Made by a program: the position numbers and the translations under genes. From Topomyia yanbarensis (lineage: Eukaryota; Arthropoda; Insecta; Diptera; Culicidae): 64,000 nucleotides of DNA. The stretch spans positions 207,910,045-207,974,044 of the forward strand of contig NC_080671.1 of assembly GCF_030247195.1 (NCBI RefSeq), given 5' to 3'. Shown piece by piece: positions 19,801 to 28,948 of the stretch. The notes beneath the pieces are model-generated. The model did not search any database and was not told the DNA's origin. It saw nothing but the letters and a program-made list of their open reading frames with translations. Each line of letters begins with the position of its first letter. Positions within the stretch are counted from its first letter, which is position 1.

Positions 19801-20561
19801 CCGCTTCAGTTTACGTCGCAGAGTTAGCTGCAATTCAGTACACCCTTGGGATCATCGACACTCTGCCCACAGATCACTACTTCATCGTTTCGGACAGCCT
19901 CAGCTCTATCGAGGCTCTTCGTGCGGTGAAGCCAAAAAAGCAACTCCCGTATTTTCTGGATATGATACAGGAGTCCTTGTGTACGTTATCTGAAAAATCT
20001 TATCAGATTACCTTTGTTTGGGTCCCCTCTCATTGTTCTATCCCGGGCAATGAAAAGGCCGACTCATTAGCAAAGGCGGGCGCATTAAATGGTGACATAT
20101 ACGAAAGACCAATCTGCTTCAACGAATTTTTTAGTATTTGTCGTCAGAGGACGCTCAACAGTTGGCAAACCTCGTGGAGCAACGGGGAACTTGGACGATG
20201 GCTACATTCGATTATCCCAAAGGTATCAACGAAGCCTTGGTTCGGGGGGATGGATGTGGGTCGGGATTTTATTCGCGTAATGTCCCGACTTATGTCCAAT
20301 CACTACACCATGGATGCGCATTTGCGACGTATTGGGCTTGCGGAGAGTAGTCTGTGCGCTTGTGACGAGGGCTATCACGACATCGAACACATTGTCTGGG
20401 TATGCGCCGGGTATTGTGACGCCAGGTCTCAGTTAAAGGAATCCCTTCGGGCCCGAGGTAGACCACCCAATGTACCAGTCCGAGATATGCTGGCAACTCG
20501 TGATTTCCCCTATATGTCCCTTATTTATACCTTCATAAAAACGATAAATATCCCAATTTAG
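16875..20561 (+). CDS. I-type element ORF2: endonuclease, reverse transcriptase and RNase H
   Basis: About 1228 residues from ATG 16875 (MAKSSNEVTDS); an in-frame TTG 21 bp upstream is not needed. APE-type endonuclease: LQWNSRS (about 15), CETWL (about 45), GDFNSHG (about 142) and GSDHLP (about 216). Reverse transcriptase: LDIKGAFD (motif A, about 570), GLPQGSCLSPLLYN (motif B, about 628) and LADD (motif C, about 658; both catalytic aspartates kept). RNase H: FYTDGSN (about 948), the glutamate in VAELAAI, VSDSLSS (about 1006) and WVPSHCSIPGNEKAD (about 1050), so the full acidic set is present. A late C/H cluster (CACDEGYHDIEHIVWVC) follows. It nicks target DNA, copies the element RNA at the nick and may remove the RNA strand. 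Nothing looks broken. Confidence 0.92.
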   Translation: MAKSSNEVTDSITVLQWNSRSILPKIDSFKFLLNSLKCDAFALCETWLTSDINLNFHDFNIIRLDRENPYGGVLLGIKKCYSFNRINLPSTPGIEIVACQVLIKGKDLCIASIYIPPRASVGHRTLCNITESLPAPRLVLGDFNSHGTVWGCLHDDNRSTLIQDLCDNFNMTILNTGEMTRIPTPPARASALDLSLCSTSLQLDCMWKVIPDPHGSDHLPIVISIANGSIPSETIHVSYDLTRNIDWESYATAISVKIESTQELPPEEEYRFLAGLILDSANQAQTKPVPSANTHGRSPTLWWDKECSELYAEKSTAYKAFREDGLPTSYQQYASLERRMKSLMKAKKRSYWRRFVDGLTRETAMSTLWGTARRMRNHNSTNENVEYSNRWIFAFAKKICPDSVPVQKTYRAASSHDTANETPFSMVEFSLALLSCNNNAPGLDRIKFNLLKNLPDTAKRRLLNLFNKFLEGNIVPYEWRQVKIIAIQKPGKPASDHNSYRPIAMLSCIRKLFEKMILFRLDNWVEANGLLSDTQFGFRKGKGTNDCLALLSTEIQMAYANKEQMASVFLDIKGAFDSVSINILSEKLHQHGLSPILNNFLLNLLSEKHMHFSHGDLTTSRFSYMGLPQGSCLSPLLYNFYVNDIDDCLANSCTLRQLADDGVVSVTGPKAADLQGPLQNTLDNLSAWALQLGIEFSTEKTELVVFSRKREPAQLQLLLMGATINQVFTFKYLGVWFDSKGTWGCHIRYLKQKCQQRINFLRTITGTWWGAHPGDLIRLYQTTILSVMEYGCFCFRSAANIHFIKLERIQYRCLRIALGCMHSTHTMSLEVLAGVLPLKNRFWELSYRLLIRCDILNPLVIENFERLVELNSQTRFMSLYFDYMAQSINPSSYNPNRVRFLDTSDSTVFFDTSMKEEIRGIPDHIRPQVIPNIFYNKFREVDCDKMFYTDGSNLDGSTGFGIFNNTITASFKLNDPASVYVAELAAIQYTLGIIDTLPTDHYFIVSDSLSSIEALRAVKPKKQLPYFLDMIQESLCTLSEKSYQITFVWVPSHCSIPGNEKADSLAKAGALNGDIYERPICFNEFFSICRQRTLNSWQTSWSNGELGRWLHSIIPKVSTKPWFGGMDVGRDFIRVMSRLMSNHYTMDAHLRRIGLAESSLCACDEGYHDIEHIVWVCAGYCDARSQLKESLRARGRPPNVPVRDMLATRDFPYMSLIYTFIKTINIPI

Positions 20562-20979
20562 CCCCTCTCTTTTATTTCTCGTTTTTAGAGTTTCCTCCTG
20601 CCTTGTGGAACCGATCAGCTCCAGAGTGCCACTATGTAACCGCCATCGCCCTTACCACTACGCCTGCATAGAAGGAAACTGAAGCGAGAGCGACTCGAGG
20701 TCCGATGATTTTTGAAAGATTCCCCGGGGGTCCGAAGAATACCATCCGCCAATCCGGTACTCGACGACTTACTATACTGAGGCGCAAATTTGATACGCTG
20801 ATCCCCCTCTCCCCCCCCCCCCCCGCCGTTCGAGCGAAAGTTGCAAGTTTTGCTCTTCTTTCCCTGTCTCTCCCCTGTCCTTGATACAACTGCTGCTACA
20901 CTGATGCGGAAATAAGCCACCCTTTGAATATCTTGACCAAGCATAAGTTTTAGTTAAAAAATTCAAATTAGTATTCTGT

Positions 20980-21350
20980 ATTCCTAGTTTTAAGATAGCT
21001 ATAATTTTTACTCTTTATTGAAACTCTTGTCCTCCATCTTGTAAATAGAATTGAATCCCTAGTTTTAAGATTTCTGTGAAATTTCTCATAAATATTTGTT
21101 CCCCCTTTTGTGTACTAAACTATATTGTTAGTTTTAAGATAACCGTAAAATATTTCGTAAAATACTATTACTCCCCCTCTTGTATATCAAAGTGAATCCC
21201 TTGTTTTAAATTTTTTCATAAAAAAATCTTTTGGCCCTCTTTTGTATATTGAATCTTATTTCTAGTCTTAAGATAGCTGTAAACTTTCTTTTCCTTTGTA
21301 AAAAAATATTTCAACATTGTAACCTCCTAGTTTTAAGATATCCAAAATGT
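20980..21350 (+). repeat. 3' UTR tandem repeats of the I-type element
   Basis: Six diverged units of about 63-74 bp start with versions of CCTAGTTTTAAGATAGCTGTAA near 20983, 21057, 21128, 21198, 21261 and 21328. They lie between the ORF2 stop and the poly(A) end. A role in RNA recognition by the reverse transcriptase is possible but is inference. Confidence 0.75.
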
Positions 21351-21774
21351 AAAAACAAAAGCATTTGGCACCGCCAAGCTAACGCATTTGTGCCTATCAA
21401 ATAAACGAAATGAATAAAAAAAAAAAACATCTATATACGTTGGGATACTGTATAAAATGTCATTACATTCGATGACGTGTTTCATGTTGTTCTGGGAAGC
21501 GAATGATTCTGCTTGACTAATGTTTTTTAACATATTCAGTACCGCATGACGTAAATGGTGAAATTGCACCGCATAAAGTACCGCAAGCTACGTTGAACTT
21601 CAAGTTCACCTTCAACATTTGCTCCCCTTCATGAATTGATGGTATTACCGGATATTTCGTGTAGTCAACAGCAACACAGTTTGCCCGCATCGTGATATAC
21701 TTTTGCTTTGCATCGTCACTCATTGTTTGTTCACGTTTCACACACTAGGCAGAAGGAATCAATTTTTTCTTTGC

Positions 21775-22410
21775 AAATAGACCAAGCGTCGCGCGGGTAA
21801 ATTTGATTATTTGCCCTGCTATTGCAGCGGAGCGATTTCTAGCTTCTGAACTGAGCGAGATGAGAAACCGAAGTGATCTCCGACTTCTTCTCCAAGCTCG
21901 GAGGCAACTTATACGTAGATCGATAATCGTCGTATTGCACCCGGCGACCGTTTCTCGGTTTCCCATCCCTTGGTATGGTCGCATTACACGCCCTTGTTAG
22001 TAGTGCCGTGAACTCGTTCGCATTTAGGTTGAAGAGGATACCTTCAAATTCAAGTTCTTCGACGGACACGTTCCTGTGAAAAATCGCTGTTTTCCATCTT
22101 CACTCGTTTATATATCTCCCACATATTCAAATTCATGTTTGGTTCATAGTCCTGTTATCAATGCTGTACCAGATCGCTTGGTGGTCGCTGTGGATATATC
22201 CTCGCACACTTTTCAGTCCATCTTTCCGGTTACTCCAAGGCTACAAAAATTGACATCGATAATGGATTGCCGGTTCCCCCTGCGGTAAGTGCCGATGATA
22301 CCATTATTTGTAAGATCTATATTTAGCTTTGCTAGAGCATTCTTGATCGCTGATGGCCAGACAAAGTTCTTTTGATTCCAGCGTCTATCTCGAAAATTTC
22401 GCACGTTTCT
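21775..22410 (-). pseudogene. Waldo-3 ORF2 fragment: endonuclease end and linker
   Basis: Minus-strand pieces align with Waldo-1/-2 ORF2. IKNALAKLNIDLTNNG and GNRQSIIDVNFCSLGV match the region after GDFNAW; ANEFTALLTRACNATIPRDG matches the link to the reverse transcriptase; and SCLRAWRRSRRSL matches ACLRARRRMQRA. It breaks near 21775, where the TX1-like unit begins. The first part of the endonuclease, including GDFN, is missing. Frameshifts separate the pieces. Confidence 0.65.
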
Positions 22411-22425
22411 GGTTCTTGGAATATT

Positions 22426-22640
22426 TCAGAATTAATGTCTCTTCGGCTTCTTGGAAAACGACTTATTCGATTTTCAAGCTTAGCCTTAAATGGAAGGTTT
22501 GGTAGCAGATTTTGATCTGATCAAGTTCATAAGAATCGCACATATGGCTGCGGAAATACGGTATGAACACTACGATCCCATATGAAATCTTTAATTGTCA
22601 AAAACTTTTCGGTAAAGCTCATGTATACTGAATATTGAAC
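22426..22640 (+). repeat. Family T copy E, diverged second half
   Basis: TTCGGCTTCTTGGAAAACGA, TTATTCGATTTTCAAGCTTA and AAATGGAAGG match, with many changes, the sub-unit that follows the microsatellite in other copies (TCGGTTTCTCGGAGATGG, CCGATTTTCACAAACTTAG, AAATGAAAGG). Its position just 5' of Waldo-3 is what a split copy E predicts, although the microsatellite itself is not recognisable on this side. Confidence 0.5.
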
Positions 22641-23322
22641 CACATATAAATCGCCAGGAGTCTGATTTGAATTCAGATTGTTTCCTTATCGAAATTATTT
22701 TCGAATGCAACGATCGATTATGTCTCTATCGACTGTTGCGTTTAAAATGAAATCGATTCAGAAGTCGGTCTGTATTAGCCTTGCCATGAGATTTTCGTTT
22801 GATAATACACAGATGGGTCCTTCCTTCCGCGACCAGCAAACGTTTCATTTGATGTTGGACTGGATCGATGATCTCATTTAAAATTCACATTTACCCGAGA
22901 ATGGTCAAAATAAAAATTATCATGGGATGGTAATTTCTAAAACTACCATAATAGTTTTCAGTTACGAAAAGCAAAACTCTATGGCAGCTATTGTTGCTCT
23001 ATAAAACGTGACAATTTTTTGAATTTTGATTATTATAAAAAAAATTATTTGCCCCCTGATTTTTTTCAGCGATTTTGAAGGGGGGGGGGTGACATAATTT
23101 TTAAAAAAGATTTGCAATGGCCTAATTTGTGAAAGTATATAGCGATTTGGGAAAATTTCCAATATATACGTTATTTTTTGACCTATTAAGGGCCATAAAA
23201 GTAGAACAAATTGACATTTTGCAAATCCCTCTCGATCAAACATAGCGGTATGTTTTCTGAACAAATTATTGAAATCGGACCAGTACTTCTATGAAAAGTC
23301 TTATTTGACCGCTTAAAAAACA
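22641..23322. other. Spacer with inverted partner of 11815-11960
   Basis: 23040-23240 contains a G run and AAATTATGTC / AAGATTTGCAATGGCC (as reverse complement) shared with 11815-11960 in opposite orientation. A 67-codon plus frame (22678-22881) is not recognised. No gene is called. Confidence 0.4.
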
Positions 23323-24170
23323 CTACTTTCGGGAAAACGCGTTTAAAGATAAAGTACGGTGTATAACTCGATAGTAGTAACTTACTAGATAATCTACTAC
23401 ACCGGCTCCGCAGAGCTCACCTTCCTCATCACGAAAATGTTCTTGGTTTTGCACATTTTGCTCTCTCTGTTGATTTCGGGCCTGTTTCGCCGCGACACCC
23501 ACTTTGCGTTCAGAGCGAGTGATACGTTCACCGTCGAGTTGAGTAGCACATCTTTTAGCTTCAATCCCCAAGGTAATTCCCATCACATCCACAGCTTGTA
23601 ATATCGATGAAAATCCTTGGTTCTAGATGCTGACTGACAAATAAAACGCAACATTGACCACCTGCCTGCCAGAATTTGTGCATGTGTTTTAGCGCCAGAT
23701 TCCAATATTTAGAGACTCATTGATATTTTGGGTGTGAGCTTCTAAGCATCTTTCTAATAAATCATTAGATGATACACTGTCGTAAATCCTGACATGTTCG
23801 AAAGTTTCTTAAGTTCCTTTTTTCTTCAGCCTGACGTGTACCAACTATCCTCGCCGGGTGAACACTTTGAGTATTGGAAATTTTCATTCGGTGACGAGCA
23901 GTATTAGAGGGATTCAGATTGTATTTCGTATATGTTCTACAGAATTTGAGTTTCTCCAAATCGCCAGCCCATAAAATTTTGCTAGCTGGCTGATTGATTT
24001 GTCCTTCAACTTTTCCTTTTCTTTTCCACTGATACCTGACTGTTTTCTTTCTTCAGTTTTCGTAATCTTGTTTCCATATGCTTCTCAACATGTTCGACGC
24101 ATTCTTTCTTCCGTACGATAATCCCGTCCCAAAAAATCAAGAAACCATTCACAGACGCTCACATATTCAT
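23323..24170 (-). pseudogene. Decayed Mutator-like transposase, C-terminal part
   Basis: On the minus strand, readable pieces are RKKECVEHVEKHMETRLRKL (near 24115-24050), LKFCRTYTKYNLNPSN, NTQSVHPARIVGTRQAEEK and finally MDVMGITLGIEAKRCATQ, RITRSERKVGVAAKQARNQ and EEGELCGAGVVD. The KKECV..V..R(M/L)..RLRKLKK block and the final RI..ER......AR.....YGAG-type ending are features I associate with the Mutator-like transposase domain found in many invertebrate genes. The pieces are in several frames with stops between them. No N-terminus is recognisable. Family assignment is from memory of motif order. Confidence 0.5.
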
Positions 24171-24362
24171 AAACCGTCCAGAATGGACCGGTGATCTCTT
24201 TAAACAATGATTTTTCCATAGACACGCGCCATCGTGGTGCGCCGCGCTTAGTATCTCAGAAACGGCCAAAGGAATATGATTTTTACATACCGGCTTGAAT
24301 CTTCGTTTGAACCGGTCACAAATCTTGATAACTCCTGGTTTACCTAGAGTTTTTCAAGAGCA

Positions 24363-24545
24363 ACAGTCTTTCTCAAGGCTACCTATATTTTCGCTAGATC
24401 AGTCTTTCTCAAGACTACCTATATTTTTTCGACAATTAGTCTTTCTCAAGACTATCTACTTTTTCTACTCAATCAGTCTTTCGCAAGACTACCTACTTTT
24501 TCTACACAATCAGTCTTTTTCAAGACTAAAACATTTTTCAAGAAC
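24363..24545 (+). repeat. 5' UTR tandem repeats of the Juan-like element
   Basis: About five units of roughly 37 bp carry CAGTCTTTCTCAAGACTACC and a T-rich spacer, just upstream of ORF1 (ATG 24580). Such repeats may act as internal promoter elements, which is inference. Confidence 0.75.
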
Positions 24546-24579
24546 AATTCAGCCTAAAGAAATATTTAACTCTTCCAAC

Positions 24580-25869
24580 ATGCCTGGGTCCTCCCAGAAA
24601 GGCCGTGTGCCAAAAAATAAAGCTAAACGGCAAAGCGTATCTTCTCCACCAGAAAATTCAATTGACTGCAGCAACTCATTCGATGTTTTATACGAATGTG
24701 AACCTGATGAAATTTCTAAATTTCCTCGCATTGTGCACAATGCCAATGAGAAGAAAACGCAATCACCTCCGCCTATAACAGTGATGATCTCCGACTTCAA
24801 AGCCTTTCAAACTGAGCTTTCGACGTTCCTTCCGGACGTGAAAGTCTCTTTTCAGATTGGCCGAAGAGGAGAATGTCGAGTTACAGCGGAGGAACTGGTT
24901 GGCCACAAACGACTACTCCAGTATCTTACGGAGAAGTTATATAAATTGTATTCATATGATTTCAAGACAGCTAGACCATTCAAGGCTGTCTTGAAAGGGC
25001 TACCACAAGGTTAAAGTTTGGTTGAAATATCCAACGAATTGAAAAATTTACTTGGCTTTTCTTCTTCACAAGTTATTCTTATGAAGAAAAAGGCTAGCGG
25101 CGAGAACACGCCAGTACGCTCTGGAATTATCCAGGAGCCTTATTTAATTAATTTTAACCGTAATGAGGTTAATAATTTGAAAGTATTTCAAAAAGCACGT
25201 TTTATGTTCCACGTGCGAGTAAAGTGGGAACCTTATAGACGACATGGGGGCAGAATTCAGATAGTAGATGCCAAGGCTTTGGGCACGGCACAAAAAATTG
25301 TCATTTGGATTCCAAATGTATGATTTGTGGTGATAAATCGCACACGAAAGATACTTGTCCGGTGAGAAAAACCACAATAAGTTTCAAATGCGCTAATTGT
25401 AGCGAAAATCGTAAATCGAATTTCTGGGGTTTTCCTGTTCGAGAAAAATTATAAATTCTCATTCTAGACAACAAAAACAACAAATAAAAAATGTACCTAC
25501 TTCTTCAGGTACACTTCAAGAAAAGACGTACAAACGTGTTAATCCGATTCAAAATAGATTCACAACTTCTTCTACCTCCGTAACACCATCCTACAATGGC
25601 GTGTCATCTTATGCTTCAGTGGCAGGTAACAAGGCCAAAATAACGGCTACCGTTACCACGCCTACAAACTCGTTCGCCCCAACGCTTCCTTTAGTCCAAT
25701 GGATCTAGGTAGCGTAACGGAAGAAAAATTAAAATACTTGCAAGACTCTATGTTACCTATGATGATTGCTATGTTAAATTCTACCTCCATGTTTGAAGCT
25801 TTTCAAGCGGGATGGGAATTTGGTAACAAAATTGTAATGAAATTAAAGTTTAACAATGACTTTAAATAA
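24580..25869 (+). pseudogene. Juan-like ORF1 (gag), with stops and frameshift
   Basis: It starts MPGSSQKGRVPKNKAKRQS. A jockey-type gag region follows (FKTARPFKAVLKGLPQG), then an in-frame TAA at 25012, and the same frame goes on with SLVEISNELKNLLGFSSSQV. A frameshift near 25300 leads to the knuckle KCMICGDKSHTKDTC and a partial second one (FKCANC). The end reads LKYLQDSMLPMMIAMLNSTS and FEAFQAGWEFGNK, a C-terminus typical of this group. The protein would bind element RNA. It is dead through at least one stop and two frameshifts. Confidence 0.75.
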
Positions 25870-28257
25870 TCATTTAAATTTATTAAATTGGAATGCTCGT
25901 TCATTAAAAACGTGCGAAGACGAATTTTTCAACTTCTTGAGGATACATAATGTGCATATAGCCGTTGTGACCGAAACTTTCGGCGGAGTAATCGCTATAG
26001 CGGTTAATCGAAGGATCAAACATTCCGTTACGCCGTCTCTTGAAACCAAGGTATTCGAGAGTTTGGGTATCGTAGTTGAAACTGATCTTGGTATCATTTT
26101 TATTGCTGCAGGCTATTTGCCCTTTCAGTGCACTGGCGAGCAAATTAATTTCTTGAAAGGAGACTTACGAAAACTTACAAGAAATCGATCGAAATTCTTC
26201 ATAATCGGTGACCCTGGAATAATGCTCAAAGCAATTCCAACGGTAAACTACTTTTTAATGATTGCTCTGCTGGTTACTATTCAATTTTGTTCCCGAATGG
26301 TCCTACGTGCTATTTGTCTGTAAGGAATCCATCAACAATTGATTTGGTTTTGACAGATCAAAGTCACCTTTGTAGCGAATTACATCTTCCAGTAACTTTT
26401 TCACTTTCTCAAAAAGCTGTTTCCAATCCCATTAGCTTAGTGTTCAATTATCACAAAGCGAATTGGGAAAGGTACAAAATTTATATTAAAAATAATTTTA
26501 ATCATGTCCTTGATTTACAAAATAAAGCTGATATTGATACGGCATTACAAAATTTAAGTAATTCTATAGTTGATGCTAGAAATTTATCAGTACCAACAAC
26601 ACAGAAAAAATTTAATACTCCTATTATTGACGACGATCTTCAACTTCTGATTCGCTTGAAGAATGTTCGAAGACGTAAATATCAACGTTCTCGTGATCCT
26701 GCTATGAAATGTATCTATCAAGCAATTAAGCATAGATTCACACTCTTAAGAAATGAAAATTTCACGAAATAGGTTGAACAAATCAAGCCAAATTCTAAAC
26801 CTTTCTGGAAACTTTCTAAGAAACCTCAGAAACCAATTCCAGCTTTGAAGGATACTGACCACATACTTCTTACAAACGAAGAAAAAGCTCAAAAACTTTC
26901 TCAGTAGTTTGAAAGCGTCCATAATTTTAATCTCAACTTTGTGAGTCCTATTGAAACCGAAGTCTTACAAAAATATGAAAACCTTTCAAATCAAGTATTG
27001 TCTCAAGACGATATTGTTGAAACAAGCTATGATGAGATCAAATCCATCATGAAAAAGTTAAAAAATATGAAAGCTCCAGGTTATGATGGAATTTTTAACA
27101 TTCTTCTTAAAAACCATCCCGAAATCACCATGAGATACTTGGTCAAAATATTCAACACATGTTTTGAATTAGCATACTTCCCTGAAAGATGGAAAAATGC
27201 CAAAGTTATTCCTATTTTGAAGCCAGATAAAAACCCAGCAAAAGCATCTAGCTATCGACCAATTAGTTTGTAAATTATTTGAAAAAATCATCCTGACTAG
27301 AATGATGTCACATATCAATGAGAATTCTATTAGATTAGAATTAGAAATTCTTAAGAAGTAGGAATTCCTGAGCGGTTTGGATTTCGTATTGGACATTTAA
27401 CTACTCATCAACTTGTGAGAGTAACTAACATGATAAAGGCAAATATCTCAGAGGGCTATTTCACTGGAGTTGCCCTTCTAGACACCGAAAAAGCTTTCGA
27501 CAGTGTTTGGCACAAAGGATTAATTGCCAAAATGTGGGATTTCAATTTTCCAATTTACATAATAAAGATAATTAAAAATTATCTTACTAACCGTACCCTA
27601 CAGGTTTCTTAACAGAATTGTATATCTAATAAGCTACCCGTTAAAGCAGGCGTCCCTCAAGGATCAAGCGTCGTACCAATCCTATACAATATTTTGACCT
27701 CTGATCTTCAAAATCTACCTACAGGATGTAAAAGTCACTTTTCTGTGATGATACTAGCATCTCAGCCACTGGTAGGAGTCTTCGTATTATCTGCAGTCGA
27801 CTGCAACGAAGCTTGAATATTTTCAATGTTTACCTGCAAATTTCTACTAATGCGGCAAAAACACAATTGATTGTGTTTCCGCATAAGCCAAGGGCTTCTT
27901 CTCTTAAACCAAATAATAACCATATTATAAAATTTATTGGTTTGAATTTAACGTGGTCAGATCATGTTAAATACTTGGGTTTGATTTACGATAAAAAACT
28001 TACTTTTAAGGATCACATTGAAAGAATCCAAACAAAATGCAACAAATATATAAAATGTTTATACCCTCTTATAAATAGGAATTCTGGGCTCTGCTTAAAG
28101 AACAATCTATTAATTTATAAACAAATATTTAGACCGGCAATGCTATATGCAGTGCCAATCTGGGCAAGTTGTTGTGCTACTAGGAAGAAAACGCTTCAAA
28201 GGATTCAGAATAAAATTATGAAAATGATTTTGAAGCGTCCTCCCTGGTTTAGCACAA

Positions 28258-28258
<1 letters not shown>
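25856..28258 (+). pseudogene. Juan-like ORF2 (endonuclease-reverse transcriptase), degenerate
   Basis: ATG 25856 starts LNLLNWNARSLKTCEDEFF, an endonuclease start; VTETF (catalytic E) is present, while the GDFN box has decayed to IIGDPG. Later pieces are PSTIDLVLTDQSH, MKKLKNMKAPGYDGI, ASSYRPISL, LLDTEKAFDSVWHKGL (motif A, LDTEKAFD), GVPQGSSVVPILYN (motif B) and FCDDTS near 27745 (motif C, frame-shifted). The C-terminal part runs through WSDHVKYLGLIYDKKLTF and MLYAVPIWASCCATRKKT. Several stops and frameshifts divide it. It ends at the TA repeat. Confidence 0.75.
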
Positions 28259-28312
<54 letters not shown>

Positions 28313-28318
28313 ATATAC
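28259..28318. repeat. TA microsatellite at the end of the Juan-like element
   Basis: About 60 bp of TA with one TAT interruption. A shorter TA run lies at 29857-29875, so the intervening gap and reverse transcriptase fragment are bracketed by TA repeats. Confidence 0.9.
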
Positions 28319-28324
28319 ACTCAG

Positions 28325-28448
28325 GTTTTTTTTTACGCGGGGGATACGAGCCGCGTAAGTGAAAACCGCGTAAATGAAAACCGCGTAAATTTCAAAACCC
28401 GCGTAAATGAAAACCGCGTAAATTTCAAAATCCGCGTAAATGAAAACA
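28325..28448. repeat. GCGTAAATGAAAACC tandem repeat beside the assembly gap
   Basis: Alternating CGCGTAAATGAAAACC and GCGTAAATTTCAAAACC units repeat until the sequence enters the gap. A longer array probably caused the gap, which is inference. Confidence 0.8.
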
Positions 28449-28948
28449 NNNNNNNNNNNNNNNNNNNNNNNNNNNNNNNNNNNNNNNNNNNNNNNNNNNN
28501 NNNNNNNNNNNNNNNNNNNNNNNNNNNNNNNNNNNNNNNNNNNNNNNNNNNNNNNNNNNNNNNNNNNNNNNNNNNNNNNNNNNNNNNNNNNNNNNNNNNN
28601 NNNNNNNNNNNNNNNNNNNNNNNNNNNNNNNNNNNNNNNNNNNNNNNNNNNNNNNNNNNNNNNNNNNNNNNNNNNNNNNNNNNNNNNNNNNNNNNNNNNN
28701 NNNNNNNNNNNNNNNNNNNNNNNNNNNNNNNNNNNNNNNNNNNNNNNNNNNNNNNNNNNNNNNNNNNNNNNNNNNNNNNNNNNNNNNNNNNNNNNNNNNN
28801 NNNNNNNNNNNNNNNNNNNNNNNNNNNNNNNNNNNNNNNNNNNNNNNNNNNNNNNNNNNNNNNNNNNNNNNNNNNNNNNNNNNNNNNNNNNNNNNNNNNN
28901 NNNNNNNNNNNNNNNNNNNNNNNNNNNNNNNNNNNNNNNNNNNNNNNN
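28449..28948. other. Assembly gap, 500 N
   Basis: Exactly 500 undetermined bases; such a round number usually marks an estimated or default gap size. Frames drawn across it are meaningless. Confidence 0.99.

Larger units (their letters stand above)
15253..21425 (+). mobile_element. Apparently intact I-type non-LTR retrotransposon with 13-bp target duplication
   Basis: The 13-bp sequence AACATCTATATAC occurs at 15240-15252 and 21426-21438, immediately outside the element, and joining the flanks restores the interrupted TX1-like frame (PTYIDV to DSIEIK). The element has a 292-bp 5' UTR, two overlapping ORFs without stops, a 3' UTR with repeats, AATAAA-type signals near 21400 and a terminal A run (21415-21427). 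Endonuclease, reverse transcriptase and RNase H are all present, as in I-clade elements. The exact duplication and open frames point to a recent insertion. The I clade is preferred; LOA-type elements also carry RNase H and cannot be excluded. Confidence 0.88.
14509..21774 (-). pseudogene. TX1/L1-like ORF1 unit, interrupted by the I-type element
   Basis: Minus strand: a 5' leader, then ATG at 21723 (MSDDAKQKYITMRANC) and, after a frameshift near 21590, QFHHLRHAVLNMLK and HVIECNDILYSIPTYIDV. The frame is cut by the insertion (15253-21425) and resumes at 15252 with DSIEIKIHDLVPRTS, SKYGEVNSVKEDTWRNFF and NGVRVVRMRPTKPIPS. A knuckle CHYCDHPLHHGKPC is readable near 14990-14945, followed by an acidic tail, DDEQDECSTDDDMDVNENA, and a stop near 14537. 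This is the ORF1 type of TX1/L1-like elements in mosquitoes, an RNA-binding protein. It ends in a short AT-rich tail without an ORF2, so it may be an ORF1-only derivative. Confidence 0.6.
12856..22425 (-). mobile_element. Decayed Waldo-like element (Waldo-3), split by nested insertions
   Basis: On the minus strand, relics of an R1-type ORF2 lie at 22404-21775 (endonuclease and linker) and continue at 14508-13525 (linker and reverse transcriptase). A 3' UTR (13500-12856) shares GTGAGTCAATTAGCTCCC-type words with Waldo-2. The intervening 14509-21774 is the TX1-like unit plus the I-type element. The 5' end is truncated inside the endonuclease, with family T sequence beyond, as expected from incomplete target-primed reverse transcription. 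Many stops and frameshifts show it is dead. Confidence 0.65.
24300..28258 (+). mobile_element. Decayed Juan-like jockey-clade non-LTR retrotransposon
   Basis: It has a 5' UTR with tandem repeats, ORF1 overlapping ORF2 (ORF2 ATG at 25856, ORF1 TAA at 25867-25869), and endonuclease and reverse transcriptase without RNase H. The layout and the PRE/zinc-knuckle gag resemble Juan elements of mosquitoes. Stops and frameshifts occur throughout. The 3' end meets a TA microsatellite at 28259, where the C-terminal coding region stops, so the 3' UTR is missing or replaced. Confidence 0.75.
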
